Assembly (NCBI RefSeq): GCF_900890705.1
Contig: NZ_CAAHFH010000001.1
Location: 1,364,001 to 1,428,000, forward strand
Source: Pontiella sulfatireligans
Lineage (GTDB): Bacteria; Verrucomicrobiota; Kiritimatiellia; Kiritimatiellales; Pontiellaceae
Direction of reading: 5' to 3'
DNA length: 64,000 nt
Below, in pieces: positions 42,883 to 52,442 of this stretch. The notes beneath the pieces are model-generated. The model worked only from the letters and a program-made list of their open reading frames with translations, did no database searches and was not told the DNA's origin. Every line of letters starts with the position of its first letter. Within the stretch, counting starts at the first letter, position 1. The position numbers and the translations under genes were made by a program.

Positions 42883-45201
42883 ATGAAGATACTCGTCACA
42901 CTAATATTAGGTCTGACAATGCTTTCTGCAAATGCAGAAAACAAAACCATATTCAGCACGGACTTCACCGGAGGAACCATTGGCGAAGACCTTACAGCCG
43001 CCTATGGTGATAGTAGTACTTGGACTTATTCGAATCCATCTTGGACCAATCACGATGGCTACATTGTAGGGATTGCTAAAGACTTTCAACTAGTGGTTAC
43101 CACGAATTCAGTCACTCTCGCCGCAGGAGACTCCATCTCACAGACGGTTAAAGTAAAGACCTCTGCCATGCTCGCAGGAAAATTAGTTATGGATGTGGGA
43201 ATCGGTGACAGCAACGGCATTAACGGAAATAAATTTTACTTGTCGTACACAGCAAACTCAACCTTTTTCGGCAATGCCGGATTTAGTGCAGACACTTGGT
43301 ATTATTTAACCTCCACCCATACTAAAAGCGAAACGAGCGGGAACTTTGACGTAACCCTATCGGCGTTCGATGAGAGCATGACACCTCTGGGTTCTAACTC
43401 ATTTACAAAGACGAATTTGGAACTATACAATTCAACAAGTGTGTATGTTGGTTTCCGCTCATCAAAACACAGTGAAGTGTTTGGTCCCTACCAAGTAAGT
43501 TCGTACCAAATAGATGCAGACATCGCCCCGGCAAAGCGCACCAATGACAATTCTATATTGCTCCTGACTCCACCCAACGCACTTTCCATGACCTTGGACG
43601 CCCCCGCAACCATGACCACCGGCACGGTGTTTGCCGCACTTTATCGCGGAATAGTCACCAGTAACGATGTGCAAATCACAGCCGTAAACGTAATCGAACA
43701 GCAGCATGCCGGAGCGTTCAGTATGGTTGACTTTTCATCCCCGCTGACACTTACAAATGAAACAGACAAAGGATCCCTCAACATTCGGTTTGATCTGTCC
43801 GGAACCGGCTTATCCAATGGAGAAACGTCCACCGGGCGGGTAGAAATCGTCTGGAACGAAATCGGTCAGGCTAGCCAGACCAGTATACTTTCGGTATCTG
43901 CCATCTACGACGCGCCACCTGTTGAGCTTTCCCTGAAACCTTCAGATGGGCTTTATATGATTGCGTTAGATGACACACCGGTTTCCGGTGACATCACCCT
44001 GTCGTATGTCGCGGACAGCATATCCCCAACCAATGTTGAGATTAGCGCCATAAACTTTGTAAACACATCTCACTCCGGATTTTCCTGCCCGACGGTACCT
44101 CCAACATTACCCCTCATCGATCAGTCCCCATCAAACTACCTGGTTTCAATTGTATTCGATAATAGCGAAAGCATTTTGAAGGGAGGCGAAACAGCAAACG
44201 GAACCCTACAAATAGTCTGGAATGAAGCCGCTCATCTTGAAAACTATACCAACAACATTCCAGTCTCCGCCACTCTTCCGCTCGGAGCAATTACCCAAAC
44301 AGATGCGCTTTCAAATAACTTTGACGGGGATGATTCCAATGACATCGGCCCCGGTTTCCAGCTGGTCCAGAATAACGGTGCCAACGATCCGGCCAACACG
44401 AATCTATCGGATGCGGCCACGGGTCTGATTTCCTTTACGAAAACCGGAACACTCATACCCACCGTCGGTTTTGCTTCCACTGGAGGTATAGATGTAAGCA
44501 AAGTTGAAGGATTTAAACTCACGTGGATCGTGGACAACACTTCAGATGCTATCGATCCGAAAAACAATGGCTGGTTCTTCGGCGTACAAAACCGCGTTTT
44601 CAATCCGACGAATGGCAGCAGCTTGTGGAATGCTGATCCGAAAGCGTTGGGAGTTCGCATCTCAGCAGCAGAAGGTCTGGATTTTGTAAATAATGCGGGC
44701 AATGCGGTTACAAGCGAGACGCTGCTGGCTGGCGGATCGCTCAGTAAAGATTCATACACGGACGGATTTACCATCGAATTGACGGTAACCAGCAACGACA
44801 TGTGGTACGTTACGACCACAGGTTTGACGGTCGAAGTCAATACCAATGGCACCCTGTCAACGGTACTCTACTCGGACATTGCCGAATTGGTTTACCCCAG
44901 CACCTACTTACAAGCCAAAAGTCAGCAAGATGTATATTACAATCAGGTTACATTAAGGCCACTGGGAGATCGGTGGATCGGAGACCCGGCAAAACTTCAG
45001 ATCGGTATGGGAACGGGAGACGGAAACCTGAACATTTCGGGCAGTGAGTTATCCGATTATGGCACCTACACCCTGCAGGGAACAAAAAGTCTCGTGCACA
45101 CCAACTGGATTGATATTGCCTCCACCTCTGGAGTTGCCGAAGTCAACTGGGATATTCCAGCAACGAACACGGTGGAATTTTTCCGGGTGATCAGCCAGTA
45201 A
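42883..45201 (+). CDS. Secreted multidomain beta-protein, unknown
   Basis: 772 residues from ATG 42883 (AAGGAG upstream); the frame is open from 42772 but that stretch is leader. Signal peptide MKILVTLILGLTMLSANA. Domain 1 (~20-205) is homologous to the PEP-CTERM protein at 45365 (IFSTDFTGGTIGE, VYVGFRSSKHSE). Two ~125-residue Ig-like repeats follow (each ending LQIVWNEA / VEIVWNEI), then a ~215-residue beta module shared with the GH82-like protein (NNFDGDDSNDIGPGF, NNGWFFGVQN, DPKALGVRIS), then a ~65-residue C-terminal domain (NTVEFFRVIS). No catalytic domain recognised; probably a surface glycan-binding protein (inference). Confidence 0.75.
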   Translation: MKILVTLILGLTMLSANAENKTIFSTDFTGGTIGEDLTAAYGDSSTWTYSNPSWTNHDGYIVGIAKDFQLVVTTNSVTLAAGDSISQTVKVKTSAMLAGKLVMDVGIGDSNGINGNKFYLSYTANSTFFGNAGFSADTWYYLTSTHTKSETSGNFDVTLSAFDESMTPLGSNSFTKTNLELYNSTSVYVGFRSSKHSEVFGPYQVSSYQIDADIAPAKRTNDNSILLLTPPNALSMTLDAPATMTTGTVFAALYRGIVTSNDVQITAVNVIEQQHAGAFSMVDFSSPLTLTNETDKGSLNIRFDLSGTGLSNGETSTGRVEIVWNEIGQASQTSILSVSAIYDAPPVELSLKPSDGLYMIALDDTPVSGDITLSYVADSISPTNVEISAINFVNTSHSGFSCPTVPPTLPLIDQSPSNYLVSIVFDNSESILKGGETANGTLQIVWNEAAHLENYTNNIPVSATLPLGAITQTDALSNNFDGDDSNDIGPGFQLVQNNGANDPANTNLSDAATGLISFTKTGTLIPTVGFASTGGIDVSKVEGFKLTWIVDNTSDAIDPKNNGWFFGVQNRVFNPTNGSSLWNADPKALGVRISAAEGLDFVNNAGNAVTSETLLAGGSLSKDSYTDGFTIELTVTSNDMWYVTTTGLTVEVNTNGTLSTVLYSDIAELVYPSTYLQAKSQQDVYYNQVTLRPLGDRWIGDPAKLQIGMGTGDGNLNISGSELSDYGTYTLQGTKSLVHTNWIDIASTSGVAEVNWDIPATNTVEFFRVISQ

Positions 45202-45210
45202 TTGGAAAAC

Positions 45211-45240
45211 ATGCGGTTTGCCGATTTCGGCAAACCGCAT
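45211..45240 (+). terminator. Perfect 14-bp hairpin after the multidomain beta-protein
   Basis: ATGCGGTTTGCCGA/TCGGCAAACCGCAT with a 2-nt loop, 10 nt after the stop. No T-run follows, so it may be an mRNA stabiliser or processing site rather than an intrinsic terminator. Confidence 0.5.
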
Positions 45241-45306
45241 GAGTACCGCACACTGCAAGACAACAGCTTGCTCGTACACCCCATAGACCTTTTTCAACAA
45301 TGGCAG

Positions 45307-45324
45307 GCAAGGTCGGCACCTTGC
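45307..45324 (+). promoter_or_regulatory. 5'-UTR inverted repeat shared with the gene at 42883 (copy 2)
   Basis: GCAAGGT-CGGC-ACCTTGC, the same 7-bp stem as at 42835 with T to C in the loop, 40 nt before ATG 45365; the following AACAAGGAGATAGAAATG leader is identical in both genes. Confidence 0.6.
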
Positions 45325-45364
45325 AAAAAACAAAAAAAAACAAACAAATAACAAGGAGATAGAA

Positions 45365-46072
45365 ATGAAAACAATCTTAACCCTCATAATGAGCCTGGGA
45401 ATGCTTTCTGCAAATGCAGGAGTTATATTCAGCACTGACTTCACTGGAGGAACCATTGGCGAAGGCCTTGACACCGCCTATGGTGACACCTTTTATAAAG
45501 GAGTGAATTGGATCAATCAAGATGGCTACGCAGAAGGACCTGCAACTGACTATAAACTGGTGCTTACCACTAATGCAATTGCTCTCAACGCAGGAGACTC
45601 CGTCACAACGACGGTTAGAGTGAAGACCACAGGCACGGAGGTTGGAAGAATTATTATGGATATGGGAATCGGGGGCGACATAGACTTCGGGAATAAATTT
45701 TACACGTCGCTCAAAGACCAATCGCCCCTTTTCCCCGACTCTGATTACGTTGCGGACACTTGGTATTATTTAAGCTCCACCTTTACTAAAAGCGCAACGA
45801 GTGGCGAATTTTCGGTAACCCAAGCGGCATACAATGATAGCATGACGCTCATCGGTTCTTTCTCAGAGACAAGAACTGATCAAACAGCAATATACGACGC
45901 CGAAACAGTGTACGTTGGTTTCCGCTCATCAAAACACAGTGAGATAATGGGACCCTACCAAGTTTCTTCGTACGAAATAAGTACGTCAGCGATTCCGGAG
46001 CCAGCTACCTTGGGACTCATCACCGCTACCGGACTGGGCATTCTTTTCATTCGCAGACGTTTATTACTGTAA
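45365..46072 (+). CDS. PEP-CTERM sorting-domain protein
   Basis: 235 residues: signal peptide MKTILTLIMSLGMLSANA, an all-beta domain (~20-205) homologous to the N-terminus of the preceding gene product, and a C-terminal sorting tail IPEPATLGLIT + hydrophobic stretch + RRR. PEP-CTERM proteins are cleaved and handed to the envelope by an exosortase, usually in bacteria with extracellular polysaccharide. It is in effect a surface-anchored short version of the 772-residue neighbour. A strong terminator follows. Confidence 0.85.
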   Translation: MKTILTLIMSLGMLSANAGVIFSTDFTGGTIGEGLDTAYGDTFYKGVNWINQDGYAEGPATDYKLVLTTNAIALNAGDSVTTTVRVKTTGTEVGRIIMDMGIGGDIDFGNKFYTSLKDQSPLFPDSDYVADTWYYLSSTFTKSATSGEFSVTQAAYNDSMTLIGSFSETRTDQTAIYDAETVYVGFRSSKHSEIMGPYQVSSYEISTSAIPEPATLGLITATGLGILFIRRRLLL

Positions 46073-46123
46073 GCATATACAGCCTTATATAAACAGGATT
46101 CCCCCCCGTGGGTGCCCGTTTGG

Positions 46124-46161
46124 CGGTGCAAGGTTCTCCTCTTTTCCTTGCACCGTTTTTA
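46124..46161 (+). terminator. Rho-independent terminator after the PEP-CTERM gene
   Basis: Perfect 10-bp stem CGGTGCAAGG/CCTTGCACCG with a 12-nt loop followed by TTTTTAT. Confidence 0.85.
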
Positions 46162-46219
46162 TCTTCTTACCAGCAAGCTTCTTCACTACACACTACATAT
46201 TTAACCATGACAGACGACT

Positions 46220-48040
46220 ATGAAATGTATGACTAAACTAATTCTGTACGGACTATTCTTAAGCACGCTCTGCTCACAGGCACGCATTATTGATGTGGCA
46301 AGCCATGGTGTCGTTCCGGGAAAAGATTCCACCTATGCGCTCAACAACCTGATTCAAAGCGTACAGGACGAACCCGATGTCACGCTCAGCTTCCCAAAAG
46401 GGCAATATGATTTTCACTCAGAAAATGCATTGGAGATGCATCGGGCCGTGTCCAACCATGACAACGGGCTGAAGCGCATGGTTTTCCCTCTGTTTAACCA
46501 TAAAAATATTACCATTGATGGCGGCGGCTCGGTTTTCATGATGCATGGCCGGGTGATCCCTTTCACCATCGAAAGCGTTGATGGCATTACCCTGAAAAAC
46601 TTTTCCATAGATTGGAAACAGCCCTTCCACGCAGAAATGAAAGTGGTTGAACGAGACCTGAAAAAAAACAGCGCTGTGTTCGAAGTCGACGAACAACTTT
46701 ATCCGCACATATTCCAGCATGGCCAACTGTTGTTCGACCGGATGGGGCAGAAGGATCCCATTGGCATGACCATTGTGTTCGACCCACAAACGCGCGCCCC
46801 TATTTTCGACACGGATAAATACAGCTTAAATTCATCCAGAACCAAGGCCAGTAAAACAGGAAAAAACCGCATCAAACTCGAAGGCGGATTCAAAAAAGAG
46901 CCGCCGCCGATCGGCAGCGTGATGATCTCCTATGGAGTACATCCCACCAGCCGTCTCTGCCCAGCAATTCATGTAACGAATTCCAAAAACCTGCAAATCG
47001 AAAATGTGACCGTATATGCAGCCGGTGGTATGGGCTTGATCGTCGAACGCACCGAAAACTGTACCCTGAATGACATGAAGGTGACTTCCACAAAAGAACG
47101 TGTTGTTTCCTCCCGGGCAGATGCCACCCACTTCATTGGATGCAAGGGATTGATTAAGGTGGAAGACTGCCTGTTTGAGCATATGCTCGACGACGCCATC
47201 AACGTTCATGGCGCTTATGTTCCGGTGGTGGAATATCTCGGCAATAACGAGTTTCTTTGCAACATCAGCCATTCCCAGCAATGGGGATTGACCTTCGGTG
47301 AAGCCGGAGACCGGATTGTCCTGACATCGCGCAAGACCGTCCTGCCCTTCTTTGAAACCACCATCACCGACGTACGTAAGTTGAACGAACACCGCTTCGT
47401 CATGACCGTAGCCGAAATGCCGACGCAACTTCCTGATGTTCCCTTGTCAGTCGAAAATCTGACCTGGTATCCGGACTTTATTTTCCGCAACAACATTGTA
47501 CGGGAAAATCGTGCCCGCAGCATTTTAGTGACCACCAAGGGCAAGGTGCTGATCGAAAACAACTACCTCTCCTCGCAGATGCACGGCATCCTGATCGAGG
47601 GCGACAATAACAGCTGGTACGAATCCGGCGCGGTTGAGGACGTCACCATCCGCAATAATGAATTTGTAAATATTGGTTACGACAACCACGATCGCTATCC
47701 CGTACTAGCCTCCCCTCTGCTCAAATCAGATCAACACTTGGGCGAAGGCCGTTACCATCGAAACATCCATTTCATAAACAACACCATCAAAAGCTTTAAT
47801 GGCCATATGGTCAAAGCTCGTTCTGTAGATGGGCTTCTCGTTTCCGGCAACAAAATAGAATTCAGCTCCACTTATCCGCAATCCGAGGGAGACCCGGCGC
47901 TTTCTATGGAATATTGTGATCATGTTACCATTGAAAATAATACCGCTACTGGATTCAAAACAGAACTTGTTATCACTGAATCCGCTGATACCACCCATGT
48001 AAAAACAGAACAGAACAACGGCTTTAAAAACTCAAAGTAA
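46220..48040 (+). CDS. GH110 alpha-1,3-galactosidase-like beta-helix enzyme, secreted
   Basis: 606 residues; signal peptide MKCMTKLILYGLFLSTLCSQA. Right-handed beta-helix with the marks of family GH110: RIIDVASHGVVPGKDSTYALN at the N-terminus, NITIDGGGSVFMMHGRVIPF, SRADATHFIGCKGLIKVEDCLFEHMLDDAINVHGAYV spread over ~290-330, and RENRARSILVTTKGKVLIENN. GH110 enzymes remove terminal alpha-1,3-linked galactose with inversion, matching a galactan with alternating alpha-1,3/beta-1,4 linkages. Transcribed alone between a terminator and a 260-bp gap. Confidence 0.82.
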   Translation: MKCMTKLILYGLFLSTLCSQARIIDVASHGVVPGKDSTYALNNLIQSVQDEPDVTLSFPKGQYDFHSENALEMHRAVSNHDNGLKRMVFPLFNHKNITIDGGGSVFMMHGRVIPFTIESVDGITLKNFSIDWKQPFHAEMKVVERDLKKNSAVFEVDEQLYPHIFQHGQLLFDRMGQKDPIGMTIVFDPQTRAPIFDTDKYSLNSSRTKASKTGKNRIKLEGGFKKEPPPIGSVMISYGVHPTSRLCPAIHVTNSKNLQIENVTVYAAGGMGLIVERTENCTLNDMKVTSTKERVVSSRADATHFIGCKGLIKVEDCLFEHMLDDAINVHGAYVPVVEYLGNNEFLCNISHSQQWGLTFGEAGDRIVLTSRKTVLPFFETTITDVRKLNEHRFVMTVAEMPTQLPDVPLSVENLTWYPDFIFRNNIVRENRARSILVTTKGKVLIENNYLSSQMHGILIEGDNNSWYESGAVEDVTIRNNEFVNIGYDNHDRYPVLASPLLKSDQHLGEGRYHRNIHFINNTIKSFNGHMVKARSVDGLLVSGNKIEFSSTYPQSEGDPALSMEYCDHVTIENNTATGFKTELVITESADTTHVKTEQNNGFKNSK

Positions 48041-48085
48041 ACAATCATCCATGTGTCTCTAACGCGGCTGCGCAGCAGATTTATG

Positions 48086-48140
48086 AACCACGAAATAGAT
48101 GCTCAGGACAGGTTTCGTGTATTTGGTGTATTTCGTGGTT
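48086..48140. repeat. REP-like palindrome (AACCACGAAATA type)
   Basis: Perfect 12-bp arms AACCACGAAATA (48086-48097) and TATTTCGTGGTT (48129-48140) around 31 nt. This AACCACGAAATACAC type of intergenic repeat is common in environmental genomes. The remainder of 48041-48299 shows no gene. Confidence 0.65.
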
Positions 48141-48299
48141 AAACACCTTCTCCCAGAGTGGTTTGAGAGTAATCTATTTAGGAACGCATAATGGCAAAAA
48201 GTTAGCATGGAAGAAACTAAGTGAAAGAAGGCCAATCCCAAACCAAACACGTGCCTGATCAACATCAACTCAATGGGGAAGAATAAAGGGAGAGATAAC

Positions 48300-50687
48300 A
48301 TGATGCCTAAAGGTTCACTTTCAAACAAGATAACCGGCTCGGCATTGGCGTTTTGTTCAATTCTATCCACATCGCTTGCGGAGGTGTCGGAAAGCGATTT
48401 TTTCACCGACACCATCAATTTCAATGGACCAAGCGTGGATATTGTTGCGGATTATGGAGCCAATGGCACCGATACCGCCAGTGACAGAGTTGCCATACAA
48501 AACGCAATCAATGCCATGACGGCATTGCCCAACGGAGGAATCGTTACGATCCCGGCAGGAACATTCTACTTTATTGGTGTCGAAATAAAATCCAATGTCC
48601 ACCTCATTATCGATTCCGGAGCTACCCTCGTACTAACACCCACTGAATCTACAGGAAGCCTGTTCAAAATAGGGAAGTCGAGCAGTACGATAGAAAACAT
48701 AAGCGTTAGAGGTTCTAACGGCAGGTTTACGGTGGATATGAAAAATATCACCCCAAACTCGAAAAACAAGGCGGTCGCGTTCAACCTGACTCTTGTCCAA
48801 AACTTTATGCTTTCCGATTTTAATATTATTGATTGGCATACGAGCATGCCCGGCATCCACGTTGCCGGGAACGAAACAGATGCACCCTTAGATGGAATCG
48901 TTAAAAATGCGTACATTAAAGATGCCCACTATGGGTACGGATTGGTACAGCAAGGAGCCGGCAGAAACATACTCTATAAAAATCTCTCAGGAACCGGGGG
49001 CGTAACGCTTCGCTTTGAAGGCGCTAATGGCGCAGATGATCAGCCGTTGGCTCCGGATAACGATCATGTTTACGCAGAAAACATATCGATTACCAACGGG
49101 CATAACGGGGTCCAGCTTTCGACGAAAGGTTCAGTGCAAGGCACCTTTCATATTGATGGCGTGTTAGCTGTGTCATCGTTGCATGCCGTCAGTGCCGGGA
49201 CGAGCACCATTGAAAATGAAACGGGGGAAAACAATTTTTTAACCTGGGATCCATCCTCCACGATCAAAAACGTGCATGCCATCTATGGGGAAATGGCGGA
49301 AAACGGCAATAACATAAAGGATATCCCCTGTTCTCAACAATGGATGGTTGAGGATGACATGCCGGCAGAATATGGCGACATCCGCCGAGGCCCTTCTGCC
49401 GTGCCTGTGCGGCTGGACGTCGATTCCATCCCCTTGGCGAATGTTCAGAATATAACGTATGAGGGTTTCGAGCATATCCATGATCCCATATTTATCGGAG
49501 AAAGACAGTTCGGGCTATGTGAAGCAAATCCGGTTTCAGGCATGAATTTGTCTCATACAAACGCAATTCTGAAGGTAAGCGACATGGTTCAACTTACAGC
49601 AATAGTAGTTCCATCCGATGCAACCTTTCAGACCGTAAATTGGAGTTCAGATACCCCCTCAGTCGCGACCGTTGATGCAAATGGTTTAGTCAAGGGAATG
49701 GGAGCAGGTTCCGCAACAATCACCGCAACAACCATGGACGGCGGATACAACGACAGCTGTTCCGTATTAGTTTCCGACGATCAGGAAACCTTCGACTTTC
49801 TACTGCACAACAACTTTGATGGAAATGATTCCAATGACATCGGTCCCGCGTTCCAAATTGTTCAGAATGCAGGTGGCCTCGAGCCGGGCAACACCAATCT
49901 CTCGGATGTGGCGACGGGGCTGATTTCCTTCACGAAAACAGGAACCGTCATACCCACCGTTGGCTTCGCCTCCATTGGCGGGGTGGATGTGCGCAACGCA
50001 GAAGGTTTCACACTAACATGGGTCGTGGACAGCACCTCAGATGCTATCGCACCAAAAAATAATGGTTGGTTCTTCGGCGTACAGAATAATGTCGGCAACA
50101 CGACAAATGGCACAAGCTTATGGAATAATGATCCGAAAGCGTTGGGAATCCGCATCTCAGCAACAGCGAGTATGGATTTTGTGAATAATGCGGGCAATTC
50201 TATTTCGAGCATTCCTCTGCTAAGTAACGGAATGCTCAGTACAGACTCATACACAAACGGCTTTACCATAAAACTGACGGTAAACAGCAACAACATGTGG
50301 AACGTTACGACCACAGGGTTGAATATCGACGTCAATACCAACGGAACACTGTCTACGGTGCTCTACTCGGACATCGCAGGATTGGTTTACCCTAGCACAT
50401 ACTTACAAGCAAAAAGTCAGCAGGTTGTATACTACGATCAGGTTACGTTGATGCCTCTTGGGCAATCAACCGCACCCGCAAACCTTCAAATTGAAATGAG
50501 CGCCGATGGAGCGCTGAGTATTTCAGGAAATGAATTGTCCACAACAGCCACATACGCGCTGCAGGGCACAGAGAGCCTCGTCAACACCAACTGGATTGCT
50601 CTTGCGACGACCTCAGGGGTAATCGAAGTCCGGTGGATCATCCCGATCACAAACAATGTGGAATTCTTCCGGGTCATCTCTGAGTAA
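48300..50687 (+). CDS. GH82-like (iota-carrageenase-like) beta-helix protein with Big_2 and shared C-terminal module
   Basis: 795 residues from ATG 48300 (GGAGAG upstream); signal peptide to ~residue 28. Right-handed beta-helix ~35-400: DYGANGTDTASDRVAIQNAI, NGGIVTIPAGTFYF, then HYGYGLVQQGAGRNILYKNL and GGVTLRFEG, which recall GH82 iota-carrageenases (GYGL..., GG(I)ALRxE). The GH82 acid Glu has an equivalent (LRFE) but the Asp two residues on is Ala, so activity or family is uncertain. A Big_2 Ig-like domain (~425-500) and the ~215-residue module shared with the 42883 gene product follow. Other reading: polygalacturonase/pectate-lyase-3-like enzyme. Confidence 0.7.
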   Translation: MMPKGSLSNKITGSALAFCSILSTSLAEVSESDFFTDTINFNGPSVDIVADYGANGTDTASDRVAIQNAINAMTALPNGGIVTIPAGTFYFIGVEIKSNVHLIIDSGATLVLTPTESTGSLFKIGKSSSTIENISVRGSNGRFTVDMKNITPNSKNKAVAFNLTLVQNFMLSDFNIIDWHTSMPGIHVAGNETDAPLDGIVKNAYIKDAHYGYGLVQQGAGRNILYKNLSGTGGVTLRFEGANGADDQPLAPDNDHVYAENISITNGHNGVQLSTKGSVQGTFHIDGVLAVSSLHAVSAGTSTIENETGENNFLTWDPSSTIKNVHAIYGEMAENGNNIKDIPCSQQWMVEDDMPAEYGDIRRGPSAVPVRLDVDSIPLANVQNITYEGFEHIHDPIFIGERQFGLCEANPVSGMNLSHTNAILKVSDMVQLTAIVVPSDATFQTVNWSSDTPSVATVDANGLVKGMGAGSATITATTMDGGYNDSCSVLVSDDQETFDFLLHNNFDGNDSNDIGPAFQIVQNAGGLEPGNTNLSDVATGLISFTKTGTVIPTVGFASIGGVDVRNAEGFTLTWVVDSTSDAIAPKNNGWFFGVQNNVGNTTNGTSLWNNDPKALGIRISATASMDFVNNAGNSISSIPLLSNGMLSTDSYTNGFTIKLTVNSNNMWNVTTTGLNIDVNTNGTLSTVLYSDIAGLVYPSTYLQAKSQQVVYYDQVTLMPLGQSTAPANLQIEMSADGALSISGNELSTTATYALQGTESLVNTNWIALATTSGVIEVRWIIPITNNVEFFRVISE

Positions 50688-50708
50688 TAGAAATATTAAA
50701 ACCAATTT

Positions 50709-52168
50709 CACTGTCATCCCATAGATTTTAAATAAAAAGGCTGGCTTGTGAGCTCTAAATCCTCCACTCGGAGGGTATGAAAAAACAGAGACAAAAACAC
50801 AAACCAGCCGGACATAGGTATACAACCTTGAAGCAATTGTGCAATCTGATTCCCGGACACATGGTCACGAACCTTGCGAAGAAGCATGGCGTCGATGCCC
50901 GAAGCCGGACGTACACGCCATGGAGCCATGTGGTTTCGCTGCTTTATGCCCACTTTGCTCATGCGCTCGGGCTTAACGATGTATGCGACGCGCTCCAGAT
51001 GAATGCGGCGGCGCTCTCCACCATCCGCGGTGCGGTTCCACCGTCCCGCAACAACCTGAGCCATGCGAATCAAGTGCGCGACGCGAACATGGCCGAAGAG
51101 CTTTATTGGAGCATGATGAAGCATCTGATGGACACGGTGCCTGGTTTTGCGAAGGGAAAGGTGCGTAGTGGATACCTCCGTCGCTTCAGCAAGGCGATCC
51201 ATGCGCTCGATTCGACCACGATACAGCTGGTGGCCAATAGCATGGACTGGGCAAAGCACCGCCGCCGCAAGGCCGCCGCGAAGTGCCACATGCGTCTGGA
51301 CCTGCAAAGCTTCCTTCCACGATGTGCCATTGTCGACACTGCAAAACACCATGACAGCCGCAAGACCTTGAGCTTGTGTGCCGACCTTGAAGCCGGAGAA
51401 ATCGTTGTATTCGACAAGGCTTATATCAAATTCAAGCATCTCTTTGAGCTAACGGAGCGCGGCATTAATTGGGCGGGTCGAGCGAAAGACAACATGCAGT
51501 ACACGGTGATGCGCTCCCTCGAAACGACTAAAAACAAGCGCATCCTTCGCGACGAAGTCATCGAGCTGATGATCGAAAAATCGAAGAAGGCCTACCCGTG
51601 CGAGTTGCGCCGCGTTGTAGCCCTCGTGGAGATCAACGGCAAGGATGTCGAAATGGTCTTCCTGACCAACCATCTGGAGTGGAGCGCGTGGACGGTCGCG
51701 GAGCTCTACCGCTGCCGGTGGGATATCGAGGTGTTCTTTAAGGAAATCAAACAGACGCTCCAGCTCTCCGACTTTCTCGGCTACAGCGCTAATGCCGTAC
51801 GCTGGCAGGTATGGACCGGGCTGCTCGTCCATCTGCTGATGCGCTGTCTCAAATTCATGCACGGATGGGATCACAGCTTCAAGCGCCTGTTCACCGTCGT
51901 AAGGGTCTCGCTTTGGCGTCGCTGGAACCTGCCCGCCTTGCTGGAATCCTATGGGACAGCCAAACCACCCGGTCGCATCCGAGGAGCACCGGAACAGGCG
52001 TATCTGCCGGGGTTCATCTAAATGCTGTGGGACAGCCAACTGTTTAAAACGGGGAATCATCATTACTCTTCAACAAAAAATCGGAATCGACTAAATAAAC
52101 TAAACATCAGAAACCTTAACAAAAACGGGAGCTGACACTCCGTTAGCGTCCTCTATGGGATGACAGTG
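50709..52168 (+). mobile_element. Complete IS4-family insertion sequence, 1460 bp
   Basis: Terminal inverted repeats CACTGTCATCCCATAGA (50709-50725) and its perfect complement (52152-52168), 17 bp. Both ends are flanked by the 9-bp direct repeat AACCAATTT (50700-50708, 52169-52177), a target duplication of the size made by IS4-type elements. Intact ends, target repeat and transposase indicate a recent insertion just after the GH82-like gene. Confidence 0.93.
50777..52021 (+). CDS. IS4-family DDE transposase
   Basis: 414 residues, full length. Catalytic triad visible: Asp145 (ALDSTTIQL), Asp213 (VVFDKAYIKF) and Glu318 within the YREK-type motif YRCRWDIEVFFKEIKQ. The N-terminal helical DNA-binding part and the final basic segment are present. 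The ATG lies 68 bp inside the left end; no frameshift. The enzyme is likely active. Confidence 0.93.
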   Translation: MKKQRQKHKPAGHRYTTLKQLCNLIPGHMVTNLAKKHGVDARSRTYTPWSHVVSLLYAHFAHALGLNDVCDALQMNAAALSTIRGAVPPSRNNLSHANQVRDANMAEELYWSMMKHLMDTVPGFAKGKVRSGYLRRFSKAIHALDSTTIQLVANSMDWAKHRRRKAAAKCHMRLDLQSFLPRCAIVDTAKHHDSRKTLSLCADLEAGEIVVFDKAYIKFKHLFELTERGINWAGRAKDNMQYTVMRSLETTKNKRILRDEVIELMIEKSKKAYPCELRRVVALVEINGKDVEMVFLTNHLEWSAWTVAELYRCRWDIEVFFKEIKQTLQLSDFLGYSANAVRWQVWTGLLVHLLMRCLKFMHGWDHSFKRLFTVVRVSLWRRWNLPALLESYGTAKPPGRIRGAPEQAYLPGFI

Positions 52169-52202
52169 AACCAATTTAATTTCACCACCCTTTCGAGGGG
52201 GT

Positions 52203-52345
52203 CGTGGGGCATGGTGCCTTCTAGGCGACATAACCACCTAATCATGGCCAACTAACATGTGCCCCACGTCAGCCACACTCTTCATGGGGCTTCCGAGTTT
52301 GACGAGGAGGGATCAGGTGGCCTGAAACAAGCACACTAGGTCGGA
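52203..52345 (+). ncRNA. Structured-RNA-like repeat, copy A
   Basis: Diverged homologue of copy B at 53862. Aligned blocks: TGGCCAACTAACA (52245-52257), stem GCCCCA (52261-52266)/TGGGGC (52285-52290) with an 18-nt loop, and GTTTGACGAGGAGGGATC. The 5' segment CGTGGGGCA (52203-52211) can instead pair with TGCCCCACG (52260-52268), mutually exclusive with the first stem. No coding frame. Whether it is transcribed is unknown. Confidence 0.45.
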
Positions 52346-52442
52346 GTACCACCATGTGAATAAACCGCTCATTCAAAATCTCGTCTGCGCCTCTTCCCCG
52401 ACCCCATAGGCAAGCCAGCCAAAGCCTGATAATTTATCGGGC

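Noticed and set aside
48300..50687. Firm assignment as iota-carrageenase
   Set aside because: The acid Glu has an equivalent, but the neighbouring catalytic Asp of GH82 is not evident, so only GH82-like is claimed.
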